This document shows, one piece after another, positions 33,535 through 45,880 of a stretch of 64,000 nucleotides of DNA. Position 1 is the first letter of the stretch. The number at the start of each line of letters is the position of its first letter. The notes beneath the pieces were generated by a model. It was given only the letters and a program-made list of their open reading frames with translations, was not told the DNA's origin and did no database searches. This stretch comes from Rhizophagus sp. LPA8_4_AMF (lineage: Eukaryota > Glomeromycota > Glomeromycetes > Glomerales > Glomeraceae): assembly GCA_021464525.1 (NCBI GenBank), contig JADRCO010000008.1:1-64000 (forward strand), read 5' to 3'. The translations under genes and the position numbers were made by a program.

Positions 33535-34936
33535 GATACATGCGCTATATACATAGGCGTCTATGATATTATTGGTATTATCGGTATTGTCGGTACTATA
33601 GGTATTTTTGGTATCATGACATCCAAAAATCTATTGTTAGCTTATTTGAAAAGTATTTTTGAAAAGTGTAAGTAAAATGAGTTTCTCAAGCTTCAGATAC
33701 TTCTTCAAAAAAAGGATGCAATGATAAAAGTAATTCTAAACTATTATTATTCTTCAAAATATAAAAGATTGTGTTTTAACTATAAAAATTTTTAATTCAA
33801 ATAAATAAATAATATCTTTAATAATTTAAATAATCAATAAATTATTATCAATTCTTGTTTAGTGGAATTAGATACTTTATGGATTTCTTTAGATGATTTA
33901 TCAGTATTTGTTGTAGTTGAACCCATTTTCCTCTTTATGATTACATATCCCATTTGGATTTTTAGTAGAAACTGGCACAGAGACAATAGCAATGAAATAA
34001 TCCACACGTAACTTTTAATGATAAGATCAAGGTATCCTTCACATTGTACTAAAAAACATTCCAAAATTAAAAATCTGTTTTTTCCACAAAAAAAATATTA
34101 AGTAAAACAAGAAAGTAGATAGAGATTTGGTGAATCTCTTCGTCTCTACATTTATGTTATCAATTAAGTCAATTTAAAGAGTCATCAATGATTTTTTAAT
34201 TCAAAAGCAAACATTCATGTATTTTAATTTCAAAAGGAAGTACTACTAACGGAAGCCTACTTACATTAGTACATTATCCTGTGACAATTTTGTAAGCAAT
34301 TACGCAAAATTATTTCAATGAAATATCATTTAAATACACGTAATTCATGTTTTCATCTCCACTGACAAGTATTACTTTTGATACTGTCTACTGTCTAGTA
34401 CTCTAGTTAGACCTCTTAATCCAAATAACTCACCTTTTCTTTAACGGTATCCATCATTACCGTTCTCAAAATAGTTGTATCATTAGCATACATGCCAATT
34501 GTAAGAACGATGAATTAATTTTTTTGATCGATCGAACAGAAAATATCACGTGATTGGTCGATTAATTTCAGTTTTGCGCTATTATAAGCTCGGCCAGCAT
34601 TAATTTGATCTATTGTGAGATCGACAGCAAGTTTATAATCGCGTTATTCGTCAAAATAACAAATAATAATACACAAGAATAAAAATTCTTAGAATGCGAT
34701 GGTGATTATTCATATGTTTAGCTTTTAATTAATAAATGATTTAATTTTAGGAATAATTTAGCTGTTAGCAAAAGAACTTAAAAAATTATATTAATTATCG
34801 TATTTTTATGACGAGGCTTTTGACTTTTCTTTAATTAAAAAGGGTAACACGCGCTATATGTTAGTTTTTTTCCATTAACATTGGAATATCGAAAAAAATG
34901 CATACTAGACGACCCTAAATAATTTATTAATTATTA
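33535..34936. other. Spacer, one weak minus-strand frame
   Basis: After a GGTATT-rich stretch (33570-33620), a minus-strand frame at 33834-34064 has a hydrophobic helix (YVWIISLLLSLCQFLL) and a polar tail rich in T, S, K; it could be the last exon of a membrane gene but no upstream exon was found. Near 34540-34590 CCAAT-like (gattggtcg) and TATA-like (attataag) motifs sit in a slightly GC-richer patch without a following gene. Confidence 0.35.
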
Positions 34937-35109
34937 CTAGTTGTAACCTGTTGCTTCGCACCAGGATTAGTGGCTGGAATTATATGATCAGCATATAAAT
35001 TTTGCTTGAATTTGTTTAACGTCACTGACGTAACCAATAGAAGGTTACACAATTTAGAATTTATTTATACAGTTAATCTAAACGTTACAAATTTTTTTAA
35101 TTATATAGA
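34937..35109 (-). mobile_element. Non-autonomous Helitron-like element
   Basis: Read on the minus strand it starts TCTATATAATTAAAAAAATT after an A and ends with a 19-nt hairpin CCTGGTGCGAAGCAACAGG, then TTACAACTAG before a T. The 5' TC, a hairpin about 6 bases before 3' CTAG, insertion between A and T, and absence of target duplication and inverted ends match Helitrons. At 173 bp it has no coding capacity. Confidence 0.78.
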
Positions 35110-35604
35110 TAATGTATAACTGAATATTTAATAATATTTGTATACAAATTCTAGCGAACATTAAAAATTTTATTGAAAATTCCCGTAAAAAATTGAGTAA
35201 ACAACAAACCAAATAATATTTAAATAAAAAATTTTTTTGAATATAATCACAAAAAAGGGTTGACTTTTAAAATAACATATATTACCCATTTAAAATGCCC
35301 ATTTGATTATTACGATCGACATGCAAGAAAATATTTTAGTCGGATACATTATATAGTGGACACAACATCGTTGAGTAATTCAAAAGCGGTTAGTTCAATG
35401 TTGCACAAGAAAGATAGTTATTGGAGTACGGACTTAGTATTATCAATCAGAAATCAAAAAAAAAAACAAAGAAAAAAAACGTAACGAGGCTAAAGAATGT
35501 ATACTTGCAACGTTTAAAAACAAATTGGTACGATTTGCAACGTCAATTAATTAATCTGCCAAGACCCTCGGTTAATCGGTTATTAACCGGTTAGCGGCTT
35601 AGCC
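35110..35604. other. Spacer before unit 2
   Basis: An open frame at 35260-35484 (YITHLKCPFDYYDRHARKYF...) looks somewhat protein-like but is unrecognised, has no clear start and ends in a lysine-rich stretch from an A tract. Near 35570-35600 ggttaatcggttattaaccg forms a small palindrome at the unit 2 border. Confidence 0.35.
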
Positions 35605-35862
35605 CAAATAACTGTCTATTTGAATATTCGGTTCTATTTATTAAAATTCTTAAAAATATTTATCAGGAAAATGAGAAAAAAAAAATTATTACTTCGATCC
35701 GTATCTGAATTTAATAACTGAATATAATCGGATAATTTACCCGGATAACAAGTTTGTTTTCGTCTCACATTTTAAGTAAGTTAATGTAACTAAGCTTGTT
35801 TATTTTTATTGATAAAATGAAAATTTAAAATGTAAAAATGAAAACTTTTTCTCATTACATAT

Positions 35863-36159
35863 AGGGATTGCAAAATCGAATTAATCAATAAACGTTTGTT
35901 TTAATGCAAAAAAATAAAAATTAAATAAGTAAAAGGACAAAATCATTAACAGTGATTTGCTCTACCTCTCCGCTATGATTTTTGTGTTAAATTGTGATCA
36001 TCAGGGATAATCGTGTGTTTTTCCTAAAAAAATTTCCTATCTTTTAGGAATTTTACTGAATTAGGAAATTTTTCTTAGGAAAAATACATGATTATAATTT
36101 GAGAAACGATTAAACGATTTAAAATCGATTCTAATTATGGAAATCGATTTCAATCCCTA
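35863..36159. mobile_element. hAT-type MITE in unit 2 with 8-bp duplication
   Basis: 297 bp, inverted ends TAGGGATTGCAAAATCGA and TAGGGATTGAAATCGATTT (read inward), flanked by ATTACATA on both sides (35855-35862 and 36160-36167). Units 1 and 3 read ctcattacattttc at the same place, so they are empty sites. An inner inverted repeat (tttttcctaaaaaaatttcct and its complement) lies at 36016-36086. Confidence 0.88.
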
Positions 36160-38219
36160 ATTACATACCGCACACCGAACCTAACCTTTTTAGATTTTTC
36201 AAATCATTTTTTTTTATTCTTTCACTTACATAATAAGAAATTTAGGAGAAATAAAATTTTTTTCTTTTTTAGGATGGACTCATGCATGCATCGTGTCGTA
36301 CAATCAAAAGTCACTTCATTCTGTTTGATGTTTTTGGTTTCATCGTAATTTTGGTTATTGTAAGACGCAGTAGACACATCATCTATTATCACTTATTGTC
36401 GAATGATTTCTATTGTAAATGACGCTTTTTTTGAATAAGATTTTTGGTGTTATTTATGCAGTCCTATTATTAATAATGTAAACAAAACCTGATATTAATG
36501 GGTTCGCCGACGATCATCTCACAAAGGGGAATTTATGAAAAATAGTCTGTTCATTAGTATATCGAATATCGGTATATCAAAGTTAGGTGAACAAAAATGG
36601 TGAATTAAAAATTCTCATAAATCTGATAATCAATAAAATTGATTGTATTACTTCTTAAATTAAATAAAATTGATTATGCCAAGAATGCACATACAGGTGA
36701 AATTATTAATTATAGTAATAATAAATGGATTCACTTTAAAGATTAGGATTGACATATCAGTGTAACCGACCTTATTATACTGTTTTGTTTTGGAAATTTT
36801 CAATCCATGTATCAAAAAAGTTCACATTATTTTTTTTTTTCTTAAAAAATTTTTTATTCATTTTTTTCTTATTACAAAAAAAATAAAAATGATTTTTGAA
36901 AGAAAAGAATAGTATATACTACGATCTCTTCCTTTTGGCGGAAAAATCATTTAACTATAATTGGTTTTTGCCTTGGTTTGCATTATGAAAATTATTGTAA
37001 TTCCAAAATTTTTGTGTTACTAACGTTTATCACACATGAGTAATAATATATTTTGTCACAATTTTTTATTATGCCTAGATTCCGAACACTTGCTACTTGC
37101 TAGTTGCCCAATCCGTAATCCCATATAGAATTCGAACTCGCTTGATTCATAAATATTTAGAGACTATTTGTTTCTAGAGAGATTTTTTTTTTTTTTTTTG
37201 ATTCTTCAATCAGTAATTAAATGGAAATGTCGATCACATGAAAATCTTGCAATTTTACTACACCTCATTGAAGTATTACTGTATGATCGATCTTTTATTC
37301 AGTTATTATTATTTATAATATTGATCGCCCCCAGAAAATGAGAAATTATAATTTCTTTAATATTATACTACCAAATTTTATAAAGAATGATGGTAAAAAA
37401 TCATTTAAAATCGGATTCGTTGAATGTTTTCTTAATAGACATAAGTATATGAATTTAAAGAATATGGTTTAGTAATTTTTAAAGTATATTTTTAAATTGC
37501 TTTTAACAACGGAAAAAAAATATAAACTTAATTTCTTTTTTTTACATTCTTCAAAAATATAAAAAGAAATCAAAGAAAACGTAAAATAAAAATAATATTA
37601 TCACAACTAGACAAACTTTAATGGAGAGAATAATTTTCATTTTAGATAATAACCAGCCCAGCAGGAATAATCTCGGGAGTTAATTATATAGCATTAAAGA
37701 TTGTAAAGTGGTCTAAAAAAAAAAAAGAAAAGGAGTACTGACTGTATTTTTTTGGTTCCGATAATAAAAAGGCAAAAAAAGTGTTAAGTATTAACTTAAA
37801 TTTATATTATTATTAAACTAGGTAAACGGAAACCGTTGAATTCATCGTTTAATAGCAATAATTAAAAATTTTACGTAAATGGTCATTATTATGCAGTAAA
37901 GTGATAAAAATTGTGACGTGCAATAATGGATCGATGATAATATCATTTACTTTCAATTAAGAATCTGTATTTCATAATGATATACAATATATTTATAATA
38001 TTTCACTTAAAATTATATAAAATTTTTTTAAAATTATCTTTATTATTATTTGAGACAAATTTTACAATTTATTAGCATCTAAAAGAAAACAGTAAAGAAA
38101 ACTAAAATAAATTTGTGCGGATAGAATTATTCTAGCTATTCATTTAACATAAAGTGAACAAAAAAGAAAAAAAAAATATACATAATAAATTAATAAAAAA
38201 TTAAATTATATTTGTAATA
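36160..38219. other. Upstream flank of unit 2, no gene
   Basis: Non-coding, homologous to 17900-20217 and 50290-52730. Shared landmarks include the gtaagacgcagtagacacatc block and the 3' flank of the secreted protein gene (gagacaaattttacaattt). Confidence 0.55.
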
Positions 38220-38729
38220 TTATCCACTTATTCCAGAATAACCAGTGCCTTCACCATTTTGAGTGGTCATTGCATCATTAGGAAGTCGTTTCCTAAGTTT
38301 ATTGTTATGACAATTACGTTTATTATTGTGAAGTTTCTTGGTAAGAATACCATTGTCGTCACAGTTGATACTCATATTTGTAAACTTATGTCTAAAAGAT
38401 TTGGTACCGCCACGACCATCTGGTTTTATATTCAATCCATCCGTGAGATCGAATAGTGGATTCTTGCACTCATCAACAATTTTAAATCCGTAAGACGCGT
38501 TTGTATCATCGAAACCTTTGTTAAAGATTCCTGCGACTTCAGTGTGACCATTTTCGTCTTGAGCAAAGAATACGTAACCTATAACCGGACCAGAATTGAA
38601 ATCCGCGGCGGCGACAGAGCAACTACATCGATTTCGTTTTTCAAGCGTATTAGAACCACTGGGAAAAGCTGACGAAATAGTAACGAGAGATAAAAGAATA
38701 AAAAAGCTCAAAAACGTAAAGTATTTCAT
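38220..38729 (-). CDS. Small secreted Kex2-processed protein, copy 2
   Basis: A single-exon frame of 169 residues. Signal peptide MKYFTFLSFFILLSLVTISS (cut near A21), propeptide ending in a canonical Kex2 site LEKR (29-32), then NRCSC. The core carries FAQDENGHTEVAGIF, ASYGFKIVDEC, TKSFRHKFTNMS and CDDNGILTK. The basic cluster KLRKR is followed by a 21-residue tail (LPNDAMTTQNGEG...) that keeps the NGEG-x-x-Y-x-G pattern of the other copies. Five cysteines after the propeptide, an odd number, allow an intermolecular disulfide. It stays intact although its divergent partner at 40262 is broken. Confidence 0.83.
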   Translation of the reverse strand: MKYFTFLSFFILLSLVTISSAFPSGSNTLEKRNRCSCSVAAADFNSGPVIGYVFFAQDENGHTEVAGIFNKGFDDTNASYGFKIVDECKNPLFDLTDGLNIKPDGRGGTKSFRHKFTNMSINCDDNGILTKKLHNNKRNCHNNKLRKRLPNDAMTTQNGEGTGYSGISG

Positions 38730-38846
38730 TGTTATTTTTTTTTAAAAAAAGGAAAAAAATTAATTGTTCTTTCTTGATAATATTTTATTATTTCTGTTTG
38801 TTTCGAATATTGAATTCGATGAGGGTAGAAGGTAGAAAATCCACCC

Positions 38847-38854
38847 TTTTTATA
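38847..38854 (-). promoter_or_regulatory. TATA-like box of secreted protein gene, copy 2
   Basis: Same ATATAAAA block as at 20851, about 120 bases before the ATG, with the same GAGAAATATAAAAAGGGT context. Confidence 0.6.
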
Positions 38855-40192
38855 TTTCTCACAAGAAAAGAATTTATATTAGTCGAATAGTAAGTAATTT
38901 GATTAATACTTTCTTTTACTCTGATCTAAAAATACGTGTAAAAAATTTAAAAATATAAAAATGTTACATATACTACATTGCATATGCGTTAATGGAACTT
39001 TCTAATTTCTTCAATATTTAAAAATTTTATTAAAGTTCTTTATCAGATTATATGAACCTTAAAATTTTAACAATTTTGTCTTTTGTAATAAAATTTATTA
39101 GCGAAAATCTATATATAAATTTTACGCTAAATCAAATTAGTCACCATAAAAAAAAAGAAATTGACGAATGATACCAAATTATTTTATGCATATATATTCT
39201 AAATAATTATATCTTTTTGTTATATCAATTTATATCATGTGTGAAAATTTCAGAGACGGAATAACTTTGGAGATAAAATAAAAAGGTTTCATTGATTTGG
39301 TTTTAAAACCTAAAAGAAGTTAGATCCCATTTTATATATTTAAGGCAACATAAATTTAATGATGTAATATGCACAGATTGACCGAAATAAGAAGATCGGA
39401 ATGTCAAATACAATACCGCATATCCTTAAAGAAGTAACACAATCGGATCTGCGCAATTTTTGGGCCGTGAATTTAAACATTTTTATCCATTACAATAAGT
39501 TTACAATCTTATTAAAATGAATACTATTATTTATATGTAATAATATATATCAATATATATTTTAATTTTTTTTAAATTTTAAAAAATATTATTATATCGT
39601 ACTAAGTCTTATCAATATCATTTATATCACTTGATCCATCATCGTGATCAAGAAAAAAATCGTGCAAGACAATGCATGATGAATTCCATAATATCATATC
39701 GCATTATTAATAAATCATTTTGCGAGAATTTTCAGGAATAAACTCTGAAGAATAAATAATTAACGTCACTAAACTTATTTGTTTATTTTAAATGAAATTT
39801 TTTTCATTTTCATTTTTTTTATGCATAAAACGGAATCTAACTCTTTTAAATTTTTTAAATCACTTTTTTATTACACTTTCACCTCCATAATAACTACTAA
39901 TAAGGAATCGAAATATATATTTTGAAGTTTTTGAATGAGTGGAATATGTATTGTAAAACAAAGAAAATCAGGTTGAAATATCTAAAATAGGTTAAACTTT
40001 ACGAAAAATTTCGGAGTACTGATTGAAAAAAACTTACAAAATAATAAAATAACAAGTTAGTTGCGTAGTAAACGAACGAAAAAAGAAATAAAGAATGTAA
40101 TATCTTTTTTTTTTTAATCAAAGATCCAAAAAAATCATGCTCAATAAATTTGGTAATATACCCTAAAAAATTTCAGGGAGAATCCATTTTTT

Positions 40193-40200
40193 AAGATGGG
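40193..40200 (+). promoter_or_regulatory. AAGATGGG promoter block, unit 2
   Basis: Conserved with 22581 and 54871; 69 bases before the start codon of the membrane gene copy, preceded by tttcagggagaatcca. Confidence 0.5.
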
Positions 40201-40261
40201 TTTCTTTTCTTTTTAGTTTTTTTTTAAAAAAAAAAAAATTTGTAAATACAACTTTTTCATA

Positions 40262-43200
40262 ATGAGGTTATACTTCATTTTTCTTTTATCGATTATTTTA
40301 CTGACGATATTACCAGTAAAATCGTCCATTATAATTGAAGAACCACAATCTGAAACCGCTAAAACACCTCGCGTGTTAAATACAAATTATTATGATGACG
40401 GCACAATAGTCGTTCGAATAGTTCGTTTAAACTATACAGCTCCTTCCAAAGTTTGTGTGGAAGAACGCTTAACAATTCGTACTATTTATCCCAATGGAAC
40501 TGTTAAAGGATTTGATCTTTCAGCAGATACATTAAATATACAACCTTTCAATTTTTGTCTTTTTCCAAAATTTAACCCTCTTAGATTTTATCCAGTAAAA
40601 GAAAATTATTTGTTTTTAACTTACGCGGAAGCTGAAGATGTAAACAATCCTTTCACTTATAATGATTGGGGAATGATTATCGACTTAGATGGAGTAATTA
40701 AAAGGTATATATGTAAATATAAATTTAACTTTATATATATTTGGTATGAACATTAATAATAAAGATTATTATTCCGCTTCTTTTATAGTAAAATTAAGTT
40801 AGGTGCATCCTTTGTTAATACTGCTAACGAATGGTTGCCCGCCCAAGATTCTATTACATTAAATGTCCATAGAGATAATGGATTTCTTCGCACTGCGCCC
40901 ATACCTGGTACTAATTCTATGATCTTGCAACAATTCAAAGTGTAAGTAATATATTTTAAATTATGAAAATTAATTTTAATGTATAATCTAATATAAATAT
41001 TTCTTCTTTTATAAGAAATGAAAATGGAGAAATTCAATCTCTTGCAGAAACGTACATGAATTATACGGCTATTCCAATCGATACAGTTGCAACAATGGAC
41101 GGAGGATACGCGATTATTTATCCTGATTATACGCCGTCAACAGAAATCCCCTTAACTCCATATATGGCGATTCGAGGTTTTTTTTTAGAAAATGGAAATC
41201 CGAAGGAGCAAGGACCATTTGTTCTCTATCAAACTTCAAATCCAGTATCAGATATTATTTTACTTGATTGTGATTTTACTAAAGTAGGATTTGGACAAAC
41301 TTGTATAGTAGTTTTAAGAACTTTACCAGCGACAAATCAAAATACGTTTATTAAAATTGATTTTCTTTCATCGGGAACTGTTTATAATATTACGATTTTT
41401 CAAAACCCTGCCGATCTTGTTGATTTTGCCATTGTATCATTAGATTATGGAGGTTATCTCTTATATAAAACAGAACCATTTCCAAGTGATATGACTAAAC
41501 TTAATCTTTATGGTTATATTGTGGATGACCATGGTAATCATTATAATTGGAATATACCATATCCTACTGTAACAAATTTTGGTGGGGATATTGTAATTTT
41601 ACCAAATAATACTCTCGCAATTCCTCAACCGGAATCTGGACAATCTTGGAGTTTGACCACCACTGATTTGTACAAGATCGAGGGCGCGCATGGTAAGTTG
41701 ATACAAACGAGAAAGAAACATATATTTAAATTTTTTTTAACTTGTATAAACTTTTAAATATTATTAGATCATGGGTATGGAAATTTACATATCTTCAGCA
41801 CAACTCCGAACATTAGTGATATTATAGATCCATCTGAAATTAAATCTCTTACAATTCAATTTTATAATAAAGTTGATTTATCACCTTATCGTAGCATTAC
41901 AATTTTACAAGATGGTGGTATTATACGTCAAATTACTTCTGTAAGCCACAATAATGGAGAATTTGTAAGATCTATTGATGACTATACCGTTGAAATCACA
42001 GTGATTGATAGTACTTTTAATCAACCTGATGCAAAGTATTATGTTTTAATTGATGATGGCTTTGTAAAGAGTAGAGAGTATCAAGAACCTATCATTGGTA
42101 TACTAGACAATGCTTGGAATTTTATGACAAGTAAGTGTTTTATCTTATTAAAAATGTAAATAATATAACATACATATACATAAAATAAAATTCTTTTTTT
42201 CATAATAGTTCCACAAGAAGTTACAAAAAGTTCGTATGAAAGTAAAGTAAACGCATCTAGTATTGACGGAAAAGTTCGATTGACTGCAGAGGGGACCGCT
42301 TACTTTAAAAGTTTTAAATATGACAAAATTAAAGTTAAAGAATTTTTTGATAATTTAACACGAGAATTGGCCAAAGCAATCCCTGTTGATCCGGAACGAA
42401 TAACTTACAAATGAAAGACATGAAATTGATACTTCAGCTTCATCCGAACAATATATTTTATCTATTAATGTTAAAAGAGCTAAGAATAAAACTGAAAGAT
42501 CTGTTAATTTTGTCGCTAGTAATTTAGATACTTTATTAAAGAATAAACTTATTACTGTTATTGGTTCTGGAGAGTATACAAATTATTTAGATGAAGAATA
42601 TGGATATGAACCCATACGTAAGAATCCATTTTTTTCGGATAAAGGATTTCATCTTAAATAACTAAATAATTTTTTTTTCTTTTATAAAAATAGCCAGGTG
42701 GACAGAAGAACATTTGGGTAGTCTCCTTGGAACAATTGCATTTAATGTCGTATTATTGTTAATTGCCTGTTTGGTGAATACTCATTTAATATTAATATAT
42801 TATTTAAAGATTTTTTTTTAATTTGAATACTGATAAAAATGAAAAAAAAATTTTTTTCTAACTTTTTCCTTTTTTTTTGTTTAGAACAAAACATTTGCAA
42901 TTTATACATGTGGCAACGCTATTGAAAAATTTGTGACGACAATCCTTTTTACTAGCATAGATGCGGAAAGTGTTGAAAATATTTTTACTACGAGGTAAAA
43001 AACAAACCAATAGTGAAAGAAATAAATAGAAATATAAATTTATTACTCTTTCAAATACTGATTTTATTCTCTTCACTTTCTTTCTCAATTTGAACTCTTT
43101 TAGTCTTTTCTTTGTGACATTTCCGTTTATCGTAAATTTAGGATTTGCAATTAAAGTTGTAAATGATGAACTTTTGAGAAATGACTTGAGTAAATTATTG

Positions 43201-44679
43201 GATAACATTAGAGGACTTAAAAATGACTTAGTAAAAGAGGGCAACAATTCTACAGTAAAGGGTGATCCAGAAAAAAACATTACAAATATAGTTGACGACC
43301 ATAAAGAAAAAGTTAAGAAACTTACGAAAGTATTAAGAGAAACTAGAAAAGAATTAGTAAATGTTAAAAGAGAATTTACAGAAGTTAGCGTACTCACGAA
43401 AGAATTTAATGAACTTATAGAAAAATTAAAAGATCCAAAAGTTGATGTAAAAACCATCAAAGAAAAATTGGAAGGAATTAATAATCTTATAGAAGAGTTA
43501 ACGCAAGTTGAAGATTTTACAGAAGAGTTAATAGAAGTTTGGCTCAATTTGAATGAACTTGACGAATTATTAGAATTGAATATAATTAACCCTGAAGAAT
43601 CGAAAGAATCGAAAGAAGTTTACAAAGAGAAAGTTACCAAATTTATGGAAGAGATTGACAGAAATGAATTAAATGAAATTATGAAAGGATTAAAAGTAGT
43701 TGTAGAGTTTAGAGGCCTATTATATAAAGCTGTAGACCTTATGAATGGATTAAAAGAAAAAGAACCTACAAGCCAAAATAAACTTACTAGCCAAATTGAA
43801 CTTACTAGTCAATTAAAAAAACTTAACAGCTTTAAAATAGAATTAGAAAAAATTAGCAATAAAGAATTGAAAGAAGAAAAAGAAGAATTAAATGACCATA
43901 TAGAATTTACAGAAGAATTAGAAAAGGATAATATATAACGAAAGTGAAAAAAGATGAAGAAAATGGTAATGATACGACGAAAGCGAAAAAGGATAATAAT
44001 ACAATGGAAGTGAAAAGGGGTATAAAAGATGAAGAAAAAGGGGAAGAAAGAAATAGAAGGAGTAGTAGATGGGAAGAAGTTAAGAGATGGAGTTGTGTAT
44101 TTATAAAATTTAAAGAGACATGCGAAGAGGAAGCTAAAAAACAGATAGAAAAAGGTCAGCCGAAGAAATATCGAAAAATTTCAACATGGTTAAAAGATTA
44201 TAAAGATAATCAAATAATTGTAATAATATTCACGATACTGGCAGGAGTTGATACTTCACATTTAGAATTGCTTGGATCAAAGTTACGAATTAGAATTCCA
44301 AGTATTAATTATTGTGGTCATATAACTCGAAATGTTGACGTTAATTTTAATGCTAAATTATCTCATGCAGCAGAAGAAAGTTTACTTTTGGGAGGTATCA
44401 CTAATATTTTCATTGAAGATATTTCTGCAATATTTATTCAGGTATATAGATTATTTTTGCATTAATTTTTTATTTTTTTATTAACTCAATCATTAAAATT
44501 TTATTTTATTTTTTTTCAAGTGTTTTTATTTGGTTCAAGTTGTATCATTTCGTTACACGCCTATATACACTATTTCAAAATCTATTATACATCTCGCTAC
44601 AAATTTATATCACATATATCAATATAAACGTAATTCCTCAAACACCAATACGGATAAACCCAATGATTCTGTAGAATGA
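40262..44679 (+). pseudogene. Large receptor-like membrane protein, copy 2, broken
   Basis: All nine exons can be placed: 40262-40704, 40789-40941, 41016-41692, 41768-42130, 42209-42617, 42694-42773, 42885-42994, 43104-44441, 44521-44679. Splice borders are conserved (exon 6 donor is the weaker gtgaat). Two breaks interrupt it: a one-base frameshift in exon 5 near 42411, where copies 1 and 3 read TNGRHEIDTS, and a stop with frame change in the coiled-coil exon near 43936-43944. Outside these it keeps the family's architecture: signal peptide MRLYFIFLLSIILLTILPVK, ectodomain with TMDGGYAIIYPDY, membrane helices, a coiled coil without the NDTANI array, and the VVSF-containing C-terminus. It is probably a recent pseudogene; it might still yield a truncated secreted ectodomain of about 630 residues ending in exon 5. 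Confidence 0.82.
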
Positions 44680-45719
44680 ATGAATGAAAAAGCTCAAAAT
44701 TTGACTAATAATTTTGTAAAATAATCTTTTAAATCTCTTATTGTTTGATCAATACTGTATAACTTATTAAATTAATTATTAAATTGTTATTTAAATAAAT
44801 GTTTTATATGTATAATAATAATGCAGAATTGCCGACGTCCTTAAAATTTTTATTTTTCCAATGAAATTTTCTAATATATAAATGTTATACACGATCTGTC
44901 TAACAAAAATTTTGTTTCTTAACGGATTATATCGTTCGTCAATTAATAATACGTTTATGGCGTTAATACAAAACTCACTTTAATAAGATGTCATTTTTAA
45001 ACTCGCATTAAAAAACAATAAGATGTCAAAACTAATTGAATAAACTTCTAAACGTGTGCAAATTAATCAAAATATCGCGCTATTTTATTTTTTTTAATAG
45101 ATCTTTATTTACAATAAAAGTCTTTTAGACATTTAACGATGAGATAATTTTTTTGTACTATGGTAACGTCTTTGGACGAACACGTCATTATTCATATTAG
45201 GTCTTATTAGTTATTTCCTATAAAATGAAATGTTATCGAGCTGTTTGAGTTCATCACAAATTATAACTCAATCCATGCTGTTATTATTGTTACATTTAAA
45301 GTTGAACAGTTGAGAGGAACAGTATACGTGCGATCAATCAATAGTTTGTAACACTAAGCAGGTAACAAAATAAATTTATTTATACAAGAAAGTAGAATTT
45401 GTTAGACCGCTTATACTGTATTAATAGGTAAAACACACACTTCCATAAGAAACTAAAAAAAAAAGAAAATTATCATGAACTAAGCTAATGGAAGAACTGT
45501 TGCTAACATAAACCTTCATGCACTTTCAAAAAAGACAACGCGGTTGACAACAATTTCGCGCATTATTTTGCCCAAGCCAAGTTTTCACAGAACAACAGTA
45601 ACAGCAAGTTCAGTAAATAAAGTTCACACTTTTTCTCAACAACGTTCAACGATATAATTTTCAATTAAGAATTGGTACTATTTCATAGTAGCAACTAGCA
45701 TAACTATATTTATATTTTT
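44680..45719. other. 3' flank of unit 2 and spacer
   Basis: To 45165 this matches the 3' flank of unit 1 (gcagaattgccgacgtcctt at 44823). Then spacer with no recognised gene. Confidence 0.5.
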
Positions 45720-45880
45720 AATAATTTTTATTATTTGTGACAAATTTTACAATTTATTACTAATTATTCTAGTTATTTAACATAATATGAACAAAACAAA
45801 AGTAATAATAAATCAATCATAAGACCAATAAAATTAAATTATTTTAGCATTACTTAGATAAGCAAAGCGAAGTCGGCAAT
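45720..45880 (-). pseudogene. 3'-end remnant of a secreted protein gene
   Basis: Resembles the 3' flank and last codons of the secreted protein genes: gacaaattttacaatttatta, tattctagttatttaacata, then tacttagataagc close to the stop-codon area of copy 3. The rest of the gene is missing. It marks another unit copy now mostly lost. Confidence 0.6.

Larger units (their letters stand above)
38730..40261. other. Shared intergenic region of divergent pair, unit 2
   Basis: 1.53 kb between start codons, the shortest of the three. Conserved patches are the TATA block, tttacgctaaatcaaattagtca near 39119-39142, tttcggagta (about 40007) and AAGATGGG (40193). No gene inside. Confidence 0.6.
35605..45165. 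repeat. Repeat unit 2 (divergent secreted/membrane gene pair)
   Basis: Starts at caaataactgtctatttgaa, matching 17752, and ends at acatttaacgatgagataat, matching 27717. Same order as unit 1. It has a unit-specific hAT MITE at 35863-36159 and a broken copy of the membrane protein gene. Confidence 0.8.

Noticed and set aside
43920-43960. An intron that would rescue copy 2 in the coiled-coil exon
   Set aside because: No suitable GT-AG pair spans the stop and the frame change, and copies 1 and 3 have no intron there.
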